A stretch of DNA of 64,000 nt from Lentzea alba (GTDB taxonomy: Bacteria > Actinomycetota > Actinomycetes > Mycobacteriales > Pseudonocardiaceae): the NCBI RefSeq assembly GCF_011067745.1, contig NZ_JAAMPJ010000003.1:434001-498000 (forward strand), given 5' to 3'. The position numbers and the translations under genes were made by a program. Shown here piece after piece: positions 24,550 through 33,077 of this stretch. The notes beneath the pieces were generated by a model. It saw nothing but the letters and a program-made list of their open reading frames with translations. It made no database searches and was not told the DNA's origin. Positions within the stretch are counted from its first letter, which is position 1. Each line of letters begins with the position of its first letter.

Positions 24550-27500
24550 CCGAGATCTTGTTCCTGGGCCACCTGTTGCAGGAACGAGAGAGCTTCCTCG
24601 TTTTCGGGTGTGTTTTCCAGCGTCCGGCCCTCTAGGTAGGTGGCAGCGAAGCTGGCGAGTTCGGCCTCTCCCGTGTGCGGCCGGAACCGCTCGATCAACA
24701 TCAAGATCACCTGTGGGTCGACCTGGTCGGCTGACGTGCCTACAACCAGTTCGAGTGTGCCGAGAAGATGCTGGTCGATCGTCGCCTCGGTTGACCGAGG
24801 TTCAGTCAGGTACTCGAAGGTGTCGGCGGGAAGGTAGACGGGGTGCAACTGGTTGACGAAGGGAGCTGCGGCCTCTTCCAGACGTGTGGCGTAGGTGCGA
24901 AACGCGTCGTCTATGCGGGCGTCGCCTGAGTTCAGCGTTGCCCACACCAGTGCCAGCGAGGACATCGCGCTGAGGGGATCCCGATCGAAGAACTCAGGCA
25001 GGAGGTCGGTGAGGACCGGTTTGCGTCCGACCAGATCGGGATGCGCGCAGACGATCGAGACCAGCTCGAACGACGCCATCGGGCTCGGACCCCATTCATC
25101 TGCTGTGCGAGGAAGCAACAGTTCGAGTCCCTGTTCCAGGATACGACGAGGAAGCCGCCTGGCTTCTCTGGAAAGTGCCGCAGTCAGAGCCACTTTGGCC
25201 TCGTCGTTGAGCGGGTCATCTGGGCCCAGAATAGTGAGGATCTCGCTTAGAGATGCGATGTCGTAGGGGATCGCTCGGCTCGTGCCTCCGGATCCGGAGG
25301 CGGTGCCAAGCCAGTTGGACAACTGCGCGACGAACATCTGCTCACGCGGATCCGACGTCATGTCAGCGCCGACGAAGGGCGCGCCGGCGCGCAGGAGTCC
25401 TTGAGTCAAAGGATCGCCAAGCAACCGTGCTTCCTTAACAGATGGCGAGTCGCCATCGTCGTACTGGGGGATGACGTCTGCTCCGTCGGACGTGAGCGTG
25501 ATGGCGTCGATGAGTTCGCCCCAGCCCTCCGGGTCCAGTCCCGACTTCCACAGGTGGACTGTGGATCGCCAAGTCGCCAACGGTGTCGCGTCGTCCTGGG
25601 TGAGTGGACCTTCGAGAGGCGTGCCCTGCTCGGGGTTGAGGAGCACGCGCAGCGTGACCAGGTTGGCTGAGTAGTTGGCGATGCGAGTGATGACTGTGGC
25701 ACGTGCTGGCTGGTAGGCCGAGTGAGAGTCGGTCAGCGCCCTGTCGTGGAAGACCCGGATGAGCTCGTCGAGCGTGTCGAGCACTCCTGCCTGCTCGCTG
25801 GCCTCAAGTGCGCTGAACAAGCCCCCCGCGAACTGGATGATTGGCCGGCGTTTGACGAATGCCTGGTGTGACGTCAGTGCGAACAGTCCCAGGTCGTCCG
25901 ACGCGACGACTTCGCCAAAGGGATTGGCGGACAGCACTTTTCGCGTGGCGGCCATTTGTACGAGGAGCTTCATCGTCACCTGGGCGATCAGGTACTCACC
26001 GAAGGTCGCGTGCAGGAACTCGTAGGTGCGCAGAGCAGGGGTGGCGCCGTCGTTCAGCGTCGGCGAGTGGATGAAGAAGAAGTTCTCGACCGTGCGATCG
26101 GCGTCGTCGATCGGGGTGTCGAATGTGGTGAGCGGCCTGGGGTTCCGGCTCGGAGCGAAGATCGCGAGATCCTGGTTCAGCTCCGCTGCGGTCACGTACT
26201 GGTGGCCGCGGTTGAACATCGCGAACGCGGCGATTCCCAGACGCCAGGAGTTCTTGACCGTGAGGTCCTTGATGATGTCCGGCGCCAGCGGCTCGGGACT
26301 CTTCTGACTCACCTGGCGCACCACGAACAGGTCGATCAGACGGCGGTATAGCTCGGCGTTCGACAGGCTCGGGTCATTCAGGGGTGCCTGGCTCGGGTCG
26401 GCCGCGTAGATGGCCAGCATGAGGAGGAGCAGAGGCTGCCGAGCCAGTTCCAGGTGCTGGTCGAGCACTTCCACGCTGATGGGCCGAAAGCCGGGAGTGG
26501 TCAGGTTCGCCGTGTTCCATACGTTCAGCCAACGCGCGATGCGGTGGTCGTCGAACTCTTCGAGCTTGAGAATCGGTACGCCGAGCGGGATGCGCGCCCG
26601 ATCCGCGACGAGCAGTCTGGAGGTGACGAGCACAGCGACCGGTCGGCCGAGGTCTGTCTGGTGGCGCTGGAATTCCTGTATCTGATGGAGATAGTTCGAC
26701 TGGTGCACCCCGCTCGCCTGGATCAGCTCGTCGAAACCGTCCAGCAGAACCACAGGCAGAGTGTCCTCACACATGTCCGCGAAGTCCTGCCAGTCGATGC
26801 TCTTCCCGAGGACGCGACGGAGCGTCGACTCGATCTGGTCCTGCAAGCGGTCCTCGGCACGAACCTTGCGGAGTTGGACGGTGACCACGGTGAACAGATC
26901 GGCCGGCAGCCTTGCGGCGAGGACCTCCATCAGCAGCGACTTGCCCGCACCGGGGTTGCCGAGCATCAGGAGCGGGCAGGTGGTGCTTTCGGGCCCTGCG
27001 AGGTGCGCTGCCAGAAACGTGTCGAGGTTGTCGCGGACTTCCGTCTCAGTGTGCGCGGTCCACCAGTCAGTGGATGACGCGAACGTCTTGTCGTCGTAGA
27101 CCGCGAGTCGGTAGGCGGGGGCGATGAACCCGTCCTCGACAGTCGGAAACACGGCTTCGACCGAGGACGGATCAATGTTGGAGCCGATGATCGGCCTGGT
27201 GAGCACTGCCTCGGCGACGTTTCGGAGCCTCTTCCGATGTGTCTGGCCCAGCGAGGCCTTCCCAGGCGAGATGAGTGCCATCAGTTGGGCGAAGAGCTCC
27301 AGCGACTCCGTGCGGGCGGACGCCAGGGTCTGCGTGAGCTTGGCGTCACTCTCTTCGATCATGGCGCGCGTCGCGGCGTGTTCACCCAGCAGCGCCCAGA
27401 TCTGGAACTCCGGGATGGCGGAGGCGATCCCGATGTAGTGGTGCACGTAGGCGTTTGACGCTTTGACCATCACGGCGTTCGAGAACTCGACGGTGTGGAG

Positions 27501-28049
27501 ACGCGCCGTCTTGTCGACCAGCTTGCCGAGGAATCGGCGCACGTCGACGATCGCCCTGCTGAGGAACTGGGACCGGAGTCCGTCGAGGTTCTCGTAGAAG
27601 CCGCGGGTGGAGTTCGGGGCCGGCACCGCCATGGCTGTGAGAGACGGCAGGGCAGAGACCTCCTTCTTGCCCTGTGGCGGTGTTGCGAACAGGATGCGGA
27701 ACTTTTCGCGGTCGGTGATCTTGAGCTTGCCGAAGTCCTCGCCGATCTCTTCTCGGAACGCGTCGAAGACCGCCGTGACGGCGATGATCGTGTGCGCGGC
27801 GGCGATGAGCTCGTGGCGGTACCTGCCGGACAGACCGGTGAGCTTGTCGGTGATGCCGTCGAGGATCTTGCGAAGTGACGCCGTGGCCTCGTTCTTCGGA
27901 TCGACCAGGCTCAGCACGTCGGGCTCGATCGCCCCGCCCACCAGGATGCTCACGCCGAGGAACGTGTCGGCCTTGTCCAACCACGGTCGGTCGTACTTGC
28001 CGAGGACGCGGAGCGCGCCTTCGTACGAGAACAGGGCCGGGCGCGACAT
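24546..28049 (-). CDS. Large NACHT-type STAND NTPase, candidate conflict/defence protein
   Basis: 1167 residues, no signal peptide. Residues 1-~340 are a mainly helical N-terminal region of unknown function without a recognisable enzyme motif, reminiscent of NACHT-associated helical domains. The NTPase follows: Walker A LGNPGAGKSLL (G364-S371), Walker B LPVVLLDGFDEL (D437) and a sensor-like VAVLVTSRLL around 472-480. The segment YEFLHATFGEYLIA near residue 680 is the winged-helix motif of NACHT proteins. The remaining ~450 residues are helical-repeat-like and are the likely sensor. Bacterial NACHT proteins are often antiphage STAND ATPases that oligomerise on sensing a trigger. Codon usage is visibly less GC-rich than in the flanking genes, suggesting acquisition. 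No obvious effector enzyme is fused; its neighbours (HxlR, NmrA-like) look unrelated. Function is inferred from family only. Confidence 0.85.
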   Translation of the reverse strand: MSRPALFSYEGALRVLGKYDRPWLDKADTFLGVSILVGGAIEPDVLSLVDPKNEATASLRKILDGITDKLTGLSGRYRHELIAAAHTIIAVTAVFDAFREEIGEDFGKLKITDREKFRILFATPPQGKKEVSALPSLTAMAVPAPNSTRGFYENLDGLRSQFLSRAIVDVRRFLGKLVDKTARLHTVEFSNAVMVKASNAYVHHYIGIASAIPEFQIWALLGEHAATRAMIEESDAKLTQTLASARTESLELFAQLMALISPGKASLGQTHRKRLRNVAEAVLTRPIIGSNIDPSSVEAVFPTVEDGFIAPAYRLAVYDDKTFASSTDWWTAHTETEVRDNLDTFLAAHLAGPESTTCPLLMLGNPGAGKSLLMEVLAARLPADLFTVVTVQLRKVRAEDRLQDQIESTLRRVLGKSIDWQDFADMCEDTLPVVLLDGFDELIQASGVHQSNYLHQIQEFQRHQTDLGRPVAVLVTSRLLVADRARIPLGVPILKLEEFDDHRIARWLNVWNTANLTTPGFRPISVEVLDQHLELARQPLLLLMLAIYAADPSQAPLNDPSLSNAELYRRLIDLFVVRQVSQKSPEPLAPDIIKDLTVKNSWRLGIAAFAMFNRGHQYVTAAELNQDLAIFAPSRNPRPLTTFDTPIDDADRTVENFFFIHSPTLNDGATPALRTYEFLHATFGEYLIAQVTMKLLVQMAATRKVLSANPFGEVVASDDLGLFALTSHQAFVKRRPIIQFAGGLFSALEASEQAGVLDTLDELIRVFHDRALTDSHSAYQPARATVITRIANYSANLVTLRVLLNPEQGTPLEGPLTQDDATPLATWRSTVHLWKSGLDPEGWGELIDAITLTSDGADVIPQYDDGDSPSVKEARLLGDPLTQGLLRAGAPFVGADMTSDPREQMFVAQLSNWLGTASGSGGTSRAIPYDIASLSEILTILGPDDPLNDEAKVALTAALSREARRLPRRILEQGLELLLPRTADEWGPSPMASFELVSIVCAHPDLVGRKPVLTDLLPEFFDRDPLSAMSSLALVWATLNSGDARIDDAFRTYATRLEEAAAPFVNQLHPVYLPADTFEYLTEPRSTEATIDQHLLGTLELVVGTSADQVDPQVILMLIERFRPHTGEAELASFAATYLEGRTLENTPENEEALSFLQQVAQEQDLG

Positions 28050-28133
28050 CCACTACCTCCGCTGGGCGACTGGAAGGCCTATCGCCCAGCGTGTGGCACG
28101 GGTTACACCCAAACGAATTGGTCACCGACCTTG

Positions 28134-28155
28134 ATAGTCACTAATCAGTGACTAT
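28134..28155. promoter_or_regulatory. Perfect 22-bp palindromic operator
   Basis: ATAGTCACT-AATC-AGTGACTAT is a perfect dyad with 9-bp arms, 11 bases before the NmrA-like ATG and inside the region shared with the NACHT gene. It is A/T-rich against a GC-rich background. It fits binding sites of MarR- or HxlR-type winged-helix dimers. The MarR gene at the other end of the NmrA-like gene is the nearest candidate. Confidence 0.7.
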
Positions 28156-28166
28156 ATGGTGGAGGC

Positions 28167-29102
28167 ATGACTGAGAAGAAGATCATTGCCGTGGTGGGTT
28201 CGACCGGCGAGCAGGGTGGTTCCGTCGCGCGGGCATTGCTGGCAGACGGTGAGTTCGCGGTGCGTGCGCTCACCCGCAACGTGGAGTCGGACGCCGCCAA
28301 GGAGCTTGCCGCGTTGGGAGCCGAGGTCGTTGCGGCCGACCTGTACGACGTCGACAGCCTGCGGAGGGCGTTCGACGGTGCGTACGGGGCGTACCTGGTG
28401 ACGCCGTTCTTCACGCACCTGTCGGCGGCCAAGGAGATGGAGGAGGTCACGAACCTCGTCGAGGCGGCCAAAGGGGTGCGGCACGTCGTGTGGTCGACGT
28501 TGGAGGACACCCGCGAGGTGATCTCGCTCGACGACGACCGGATGCCGACGCTCGACGAGAAGTACAAGGTGCCGCACTTCGATGTGAAGGGTGGCGAGGC
28601 GGACGCGTTGTTCGAGCAGGCAGGGTTGCCGACGACGTATGTGCGGATGTCGTTCTACTGGAACAACTTGCTGCGTGACCTGGCGCCGCGCCGCAACCAG
28701 GAAGGGACGTTGGAGCTGTCGTTGCCGATGGGGGAGAGCAAGATCTCCGGCCTTGCCGGCGAGGACATCGGCAAGGCGATCGTGAGCGTGTTGAAGCGAC
28801 CGGAGACCATCGGGCACACGATCGGGCTCGGGACCGAACATCTGACCGGACAGCAGGTGGCCGAGGCGTTCAGCGACGTGCTGGGGGAGGCCGTCAGGTA
28901 CGAGCCCATGTCCCACAACGACTTCCGAGCGCTCGGCTTCCCGGCGGCGGCCGAGCTGGGCAACATGTTTCAGTACTACACCGAGTTCGACACGCACATC
29001 CTGCCGCGCCGGGACGCGGAACTCACCCGCGAGATCGTGCCGACCTGGTTGACGCTCAAGGACTTCCTCGCGCTGCACCGCGCGGAGATCACGATCGGGT
29101 AG
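28167..29102 (+). CDS. NmrA-like NAD(P)-binding oxidoreductase
   Basis: 311 residues; ATG with SD GGTGGAGG. The N-terminus is IIAVVGSTGEQGGSVARALL, a G-x-x-G-x-x-G Rossmann motif, and R36 in ALTRN could bind the NADP phosphate. The C-terminal half has the family element MSFYWNNLLRDLAP. NmrA-like proteins are atypical SDRs that sense the NAD(P) state or reduce quinone-like compounds; the classical YxxxK is not evident. It is controlled through the perfect palindrome in front of it. The end overlaps the convergent MarR gene by 14 bases. Confidence 0.85.
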   Translation: MTEKKIIAVVGSTGEQGGSVARALLADGEFAVRALTRNVESDAAKELAALGAEVVAADLYDVDSLRRAFDGAYGAYLVTPFFTHLSAAKEMEEVTNLVEAAKGVRHVVWSTLEDTREVISLDDDRMPTLDEKYKVPHFDVKGGEADALFEQAGLPTTYVRMSFYWNNLLRDLAPRRNQEGTLELSLPMGESKISGLAGEDIGKAIVSVLKRPETIGHTIGLGTEHLTGQQVAEAFSDVLGEAVRYEPMSHNDFRALGFPAAAELGNMFQYYTEFDTHILPRRDAELTREIVPTWLTLKDFLALHRAEITIG

Positions 29103-29511
29103 TGATCTCCGCGAACACCGCCTTGAACGACGCGAACCGGTCGGAGCCGACCTGGCGGGCGAGCCGGGCCTCGATGTCGGCGATGATCCGCTTGGCCTGG
29201 GCCATCTGGTCGCGGCCCAGTTCGGTGGGCACGACCAGCTTCGCCCGCCGGTCCGCGGGGTCGGGCTGGCGGGTGACGTAGCCGAGGCGTTCGAGCTCGT
29301 CGATCAGCGTGCCGACGACCTGCTTGTGCTGGCCGGAGCGTTCGGACAGCTCGCTCGCGCGCGTGCCGCCGGCCGCGAGGTAGGCCATGATCGCGCCGTG
29401 GCGTGGCCGCAGGTGCTCGTGGCCCGCCTCGGCGAGACGGGTGAAGAGCTCCTTCTGGAAGCTCGCGAGCAGGTGCGCGGAGAGCACGCCGATGTCCGAC
29501 ATGCCGAGCAT
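29089..29511 (-). CDS. MarR-family transcriptional regulator
   Basis: 140 residues with the winged helix: ASELSERSGQHKQVVGTLID, ERLGYVTRQPDPADRRAKLV (recognition helix and wing with the conserved DxR). The start at 29511 lies one base after the DUF4328 stop, so the two are one transcript; ATG at 29502 is an alternative start. It likely acts as a dimeric repressor. Plausible targets are its own transcript and the convergent NmrA-like gene, whose promoter carries a perfect palindrome. Confidence 0.88.
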   Translation of the reverse strand: MLGMSDIGVLSAHLLASFQKELFTRLAEAGHEHLRPRHGAIMAYLAAGGTRASELSERSGQHKQVVGTLIDELERLGYVTRQPDPADRRAKLVVPTELGRDQMAQAKRIIADIEARLARQVGSDRFASFKAVFAEITTRS

Positions 29512-29512
29512 G

Positions 29513-30187
29513 TTAGCCCGGCAGCTGGTCAGTCCGAAGAGGACTGAGCGGAGTGGCCTGGAACTCCGAGATCCGGTGCACCACCTGCACGGCGAGGACG
29601 GCGGCGAGGATGCCGGCCAGGGCGCAGAAGGTGCTGAGGATCGCGGCGATCTGGAACGACTCGGTGGTGAGCTGGCCGTTCTCGAAGAACTGCAGGTACG
29701 CCAGGTCGAAGAGCCACATCAGGACGTAGGCGGTCCACCAACGAGTGGTCGTCCGGGACTGCACGCGTTGCTGCAGCGGCACTCCCTGCTGCTGTGGGTC
29801 GCTGGCCCGCCAGATGTCGTCGACGATCTGCTTGGGGAACCAGAGGTTCACGACCGGCGCGAGCCAGCCCAGCCAGACCCACACGCGGGTGTGCTGGTGT
29901 TCGGCGGCGTACGTGAGACGTTCGGCGTTGATGCGCGCGTTGTACAGCCACATGGCGAACACGACGAGCGCGACGAGAGCCAGCATGGTCTGCGGCCCGT
30001 CGATGAGGACGTTGGCCACGTCGACGGCCCTCAGGTCGGCGCGCGGCGCGGTGCCGGCGCGGTAGTCGACGACGGTCGAGTAGGTGAACCAGCCGACCGC
30101 CGCCTCGGCGATGTTGCCGAGGGCGACGAGTCCGACGAGAACGGAAGCCGCGAGACCGAGGCCCCGCACGGGTCTGAAGTGCTCCAT
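29513..30187 (-). CDS. DUF4328-type membrane protein
   Basis: About 224 residues from ATG 30187. Several hydrophobic helices (GLAASVLVGLVALGNIAEA, TMLALVALVVFAMWLY, WVWLGWLAPVVNLWFPKQ, FQIAAILSTFCALAGILA) and the motif PVVNLWFPKQIVDDIWRAS identify the DUF4328 family. Function is unknown. It is immediately upstream of, and coupled to, the MarR gene, which suggests a sensor, transport or tolerance role under that regulator. A terminator hairpin separates it from the upstream VOC gene. Confidence 0.75.
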   Translation of the reverse strand: MEHFRPVRGLGLAASVLVGLVALGNIAEAAVGWFTYSTVVDYRAGTAPRADLRAVDVANVLIDGPQTMLALVALVVFAMWLYNARINAERLTYAAEHQHTRVWVWLGWLAPVVNLWFPKQIVDDIWRASDPQQQGVPLQQRVQSRTTTRWWTAYVLMWLFDLAYLQFFENGQLTTESFQIAAILSTFCALAGILAAVLAVQVVHRISEFQATPLSPLRTDQLPG

Positions 30188-30221
30188 GCACGTCAGACGC
30201 GTCCGGCCGCCGGAATGTTGA

Positions 30222-30246
30222 GTGGCCCGCCCGTGCGGCGGGCCAC
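30222..30246 (-). terminator. Hairpin terminator after the VOC gene
   Basis: Perfect 10-bp stem GTGGCCCGCC (30222-30231) / GGCGGGCCAC (30237-30246) with a five-base loop. It lies just after the VOC stop on the minus strand, so it ends the second ECF42-type transcript before the DUF4328 gene. Confidence 0.78.
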
Positions 30247-30254
30247 CCGGCAAC

Positions 30255-30590
30255 TCAGCCTCGCGGCTCGTAGAGGCTGAACGGCGTGCCCTGGTCGTCC
30301 GAGCAGTGCGCGATGCGGCCGACGTCCGGCACGGTCTGCACGTCGTCGCTCTTGCCGCCGAGCTCGGCGATCTTGCGCACGGACGCGTCGATGTCCGTGG
30401 TGTGGAAGTAGATGCGCGGCTGGGTGAGCTGGGCGTCCTTGGCCGCGATCGCGCCCGCCGCGCCGTTGGTGACCACGTGGTAGTCCTCGCCCATCGGGCT
30501 GGTTTCCCAGCCGAAGACGCCCGCGTAGAACGCTCGCGCCCGTGCCGTGTCCTCGGCGGGCAGCTCGAACCAGTTGACCTGTCCGGACAT
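30255..30590 (-). CDS. VOC (glyoxalase/extradiol-fold) protein in the ECF42 regulon
   Basis: About 111 residues. ATG 30590 is chosen because SD AAAGGAG is eight bases away; ATG 30596 would be only two bases from it. It has the VOC core NWFELPAEDTARARAFYAGVFGWE and a second half IYFHTTDIDASVRKIAEL..GTPFSLYEP. It resembles the glyoxalase-like proteins that accompany YCII/ECF42 loci. Its promoter is nearly identical to the one in front of the YCII-sigma operon, so it is very probably a target of the ECF42 sigma factor. Confidence 0.85.
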   Translation of the reverse strand: MSGQVNWFELPAEDTARARAFYAGVFGWETSPMGEDYHVVTNGAAGAIAAKDAQLTQPRIYFHTTDIDASVRKIAELGGKSDDVQTVPDVGRIAHCSDDQGTPFSLYEPRG

Positions 30591-30624
30591 CGTCATCGCT
30601 CCTTTGGTTGTGCTGGTGAGCGAA

Positions 30625-30652
30625 GGACGAGCGAACGCGCCGGAACTCGACA
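30625..30652 (-). promoter_or_regulatory. ECF42-type promoter of the VOC gene
   Basis: On the minus strand -35 TGTCGA (30652-30647) and -10 CGTCC (30629-30625) are separated by 17 bases. The spacer includes GTTCG, and the flanks match the YCII promoter at most positions. ECF42 sigma factors are known to use TGTCGA-type -35 elements. Confidence 0.8.
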
Positions 30653-31441
30653 TCAGCCGCCGAGAATTTTCAGACCCGCGTCGTAGTGGTCGAGACCGGC
30701 GCCGACGGCGGCGGCGACGGTCACCTCGAAGATCTCGTCCTCGGTGTGTTCCTGCTTCAACCGGGCCAGGACGTCGTCCGTCACGCGATAGGAGGCCGCG
30801 CGGACCGTTGCCGCGTAAGAACCCCAGGCATCACCGGCCGCGGCGGCCCGCCGAAGCTCCGCGGAGGTGTGCGCGGGTGCTTCCAGCACGGCGTGGCGCA
30901 GCGCGGCGGGGGTGCCGACGGCCTGGCCCGTGAGGAACCTGGGGAACCGGTAGCCGAACCGGTGCAACGAGCGGGTGCCGGACTCCAGCTGACCCGGCAA
31001 CAACTCGAACCCGAACGCGTTGGCCAGCCGGTTCACCACCTGGAAGACCAGGCCGACGTGCAACGCGTCCACGGCGACGGTGCGGGGCAGCTCCGGTGGC
31101 GTCAGGTCGTCGAGGAACGCCAGCGCGGCCAGCAGTTCCGGTCGTAGCGGTGAAGGATCACCGGCGATCTTGATCAGTTCGGCGTGCGTGACAGCGCAAT
31201 ACGGGCACCGCAACCGTTCGGATGTGCGCTGCGCCATGTACTCGCGCTCGCCCGCCGTCCAGAACGACGGTCCGCGCATGGCCTTCGCGGTCAGATCGAG
31301 GAACACCGCGCCGAAGAAGTCCGGGCGGTACAACAAGGTCTTCGGCACGTCGGACATCGGCGCCCGCGAGACCAGCGAGGTGAAGCCGAAGAACATCCGC
31401 GCGGGCAGGCGGTGGCCGTGGTCGAGCACGGTGAGTCGCAT
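30653..31441 (-). CDS. AhpD-like / carboxymuconolactone-decarboxylase-family protein
   Basis: 262 residues. The redox motif CPYCAVTHAELIKI near residue 80 (CxxC followed by H) is that of AhpD-like peroxidase-type CMD proteins. The start overlaps the sigma-factor stop by one base (TGATG), so it is the third gene of the YCII-ECF42 operon. A role in peroxide or radical detoxification fits both the motif and the ECF context. Length exceeds single-domain CMD proteins, and the C-terminal half may hold a degenerate second copy. Confidence 0.75.
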   Translation of the reverse strand: MRLTVLDHGHRLPARMFFGFTSLVSRAPMSDVPKTLLYRPDFFGAVFLDLTAKAMRGPSFWTAGEREYMAQRTSERLRCPYCAVTHAELIKIAGDPSPLRPELLAALAFLDDLTPPELPRTVAVDALHVGLVFQVVNRLANAFGFELLPGQLESGTRSLHRFGYRFPRFLTGQAVGTPAALRHAVLEAPAHTSAELRRAAAAGDAWGSYAATVRAASYRVTDDVLARLKQEHTEDEIFEVTVAAAVGAGLDHYDAGLKILGG

Positions 31442-32637
31442 CAGGTGACCTCCACGGAACGCAGGCGCCCCGCCAGGAAACGGCGATCGGCGGGACTGAC
31501 CGCCAGGTCGTGAGCGAGCCGGTACGCGGCAACGGCCTCGTCGCGCCGGCCGAGGCGGCGCAACAGGTCGGCGCGGGTGGAGTGCAGCAGGTGGTACTCG
31601 GACAGCCCGGTGATGCCGTCGATCAACGACAGCCCGGCGAGCGGTCCGTCGACCATCGCGACCGCCACGGCGTGGTTCAGCTCGATCACCGGAGTCGGTG
31701 CCACCGAAAGAAGTTCGGCGTAGAGCGCCACCACCCGCGGCCAGTCGACCGGATCTTGGACGTGCAGCGCGGCGATCACGGCGTGCAGCACGTACGGGCC
31801 GGGCGAGCCGAACCGCAGCGCGCGGTCGAGCAACGTCATGCCCTCGGAGATCTCCTCGAGGTCCCAGAGCGTGCGGTCCTGGTCGGCCAGCAGCACGACC
31901 TCACCATCCGACGACAGCCGGGCGGCACTGCGCGAGTTGTGCAACAGCATCAACGCGACCAGGCCGTGCGCCTCCGGTTCGTCGGGCATCAACGCCGCGA
32001 CGAGCTTGCCCAGCCGCAGGGCTTCCAGCCGCAAAGAGGCGTCCGAGGCGGTGTAACCCCGCGTGAAGATCAGGTAGATGACCGCGAGCACGCCCTGCAG
32101 CCGTTCGGGCAGCAGGTGGTCGGCGGGCACCTCGAAGGTGATGCCGGCGTCGCGGATCTTGCGCTTGGCCCGGACCAGCCGCTGGGCCAGCGCGGGTTCG
32201 GCGACGAGGAACGTGCGCGCGATCTGCGCCGCCGTGAACCCCGCGACCGCCTGCAGCGTCAGCGCCACCCGCGCCTCCTCGTTCAACGCCGGGTGGCAGC
32301 AGGTGAAGATCAGGCTCAGCCGTTCGTCGCCCAGCGAGACGAGTTGCTTCTCGGTCATCGTGACCGCGTCCGGCGGAGGCGCCGGCAGCTTCGCCCGCGC
32401 CATCCGCACATGTCGGAGCCGGTCCAGGGCGTGGTTGCGGGCAACGGTGAGCAGCCAGGCGAACGGGTCGTCGGGCACCTGGGCACGCGGCCACTTCCGC
32501 AACGCCTGCGAGCACGCCTCCTGCAGCGCGTCCTCGGCCAGTTCGAAGTCGCCGAGCGCCCGCACGAGCGCCGCGAGCATCCGGGTCCGGTGCTCGCGGT
32601 ACACCTGTTCGACCGCGGCAGAGGCGAGATCGCTCAT
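31441..32637 (-). CDS. ECF42-group RNA polymerase sigma factor with C-terminal TPR-like extension
   Basis: 398 residues. Region 2 is [24 protein letters not shown] with [20 protein letters not shown]; region 4 includes [21 protein letters not shown] and [17 protein letters not shown]. The ~200-residue C-terminal extension ([43 protein letters not shown]) is the TPR-like module of ECF42 proteins, which acts instead of an anti-sigma factor. It overlaps the YCII start side by four bases. An identical promoter type in front of its operon and of the VOC gene implies autoregulation. Confidence 0.93.
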   Translation of the reverse strand: MSDLASAAVEQVYREHRTRMLAALVRALGDFELAEDALQEACSQALRKWPRAQVPDDPFAWLLTVARNHALDRLRHVRMARAKLPAPPPDAVTMTEKQLVSLGDERLSLIFTCCHPALNEEARVALTLQAVAGFTAAQIARTFLVAEPALAQRLVRAKRKIRDAGITFEVPADHLLPERLQGVLAVIYLIFTRGYTASDASLRLEALRLGKLVAALMPDEPEAHGLVALMLLHNSRSAARLSSDGEVVLLADQDRTLWDLEEISEGMTLLDRALRFGSPGPYVLHAVIAALHVQDPVDWPRVVALYAELLSVAPTPVIELNHAVAVAMVDGPLAGLSLIDGITGLSEYHLLHSTRADLLRRLGRRDEAVAAYRLAHDLAVSPADRRFLAGRLRSVEVT

Positions 32638-33005
32638 GCCACCCCGTGGTTCAGGCCGGGGATGTGATCGACCGGACGCACCTCGATCGTGGCGCCGAAG
32701 TGCGCCTGCGGGACCATCTCGGCCAGTTCCAGCGCCTCGTCGAGGTCGCGGCAGTCGAGCAGGTAGTACCCGCCCAGGTGCTCGTGGGTCTCGGCGAACG
32801 GCCCGTCGGTGAGCATCGCCTTGCCCTCCCGCACCCGCACGGTGGTCGCGGTGCTGACGGGTTTCAGCGGGTCACCGGCCACGAACACGCCCCGGCGCCG
32901 GCACTCGTCGGCGAACGCGTTGACCCGCGTGAGGATCTCCTCGAACCGCGGATCACCGGGCTTCGGGCGGTCCTCGCAGTTGTAGATCAAAAACATGTAG
33001 TGCAT
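32634..33005 (-). CDS. YCII-related (DGPF-motif) protein
   Basis: 123 residues from ATG 33005 with SD GGAGGG. It has the YCII fold and the eponymous motif [23 protein letters not shown] proteins are the conserved partners of ECF42 sigma factors and may modulate them. This is the first gene of the three-gene operon, and its stop overlaps the sigma-factor start (ATGA). Confidence 0.92.
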   Translation of the reverse strand: MHYMFLIYNCEDRPKPGDPRFEEILTRVNAFADECRRRGVFVAGDPLKPVSTATTVRVREGKAMLTDGPFAETHEHLGGYYLLDCRDLDEALELAEMVPQAHFGATIEVRPVDHIPGLNHGVA

Positions 33006-33030
33006 GCGTGCCCTCCAGTCGTCGTCCGAA

Positions 33031-33058
33031 GGACGATCGAACCCTCTGGATCTCGACA
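33031..33058 (-). promoter_or_regulatory. ECF42-type promoter of the YCII-sigma-AhpD operon
   Basis: On the minus strand -35 TGTCGA (33058-33053) and -10 CGTCC (33035-33031) are separated by 17 bases, the same spacing as at the VOC gene. The shared pattern is TGTCGAG.TCC followed by GTTCG.TCGTCCTTCG. It is 25 bases before the YCII ATG. Confidence 0.82.
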
Positions 33059-33077
33059 TTCGAGCACGCCGTGTTTC

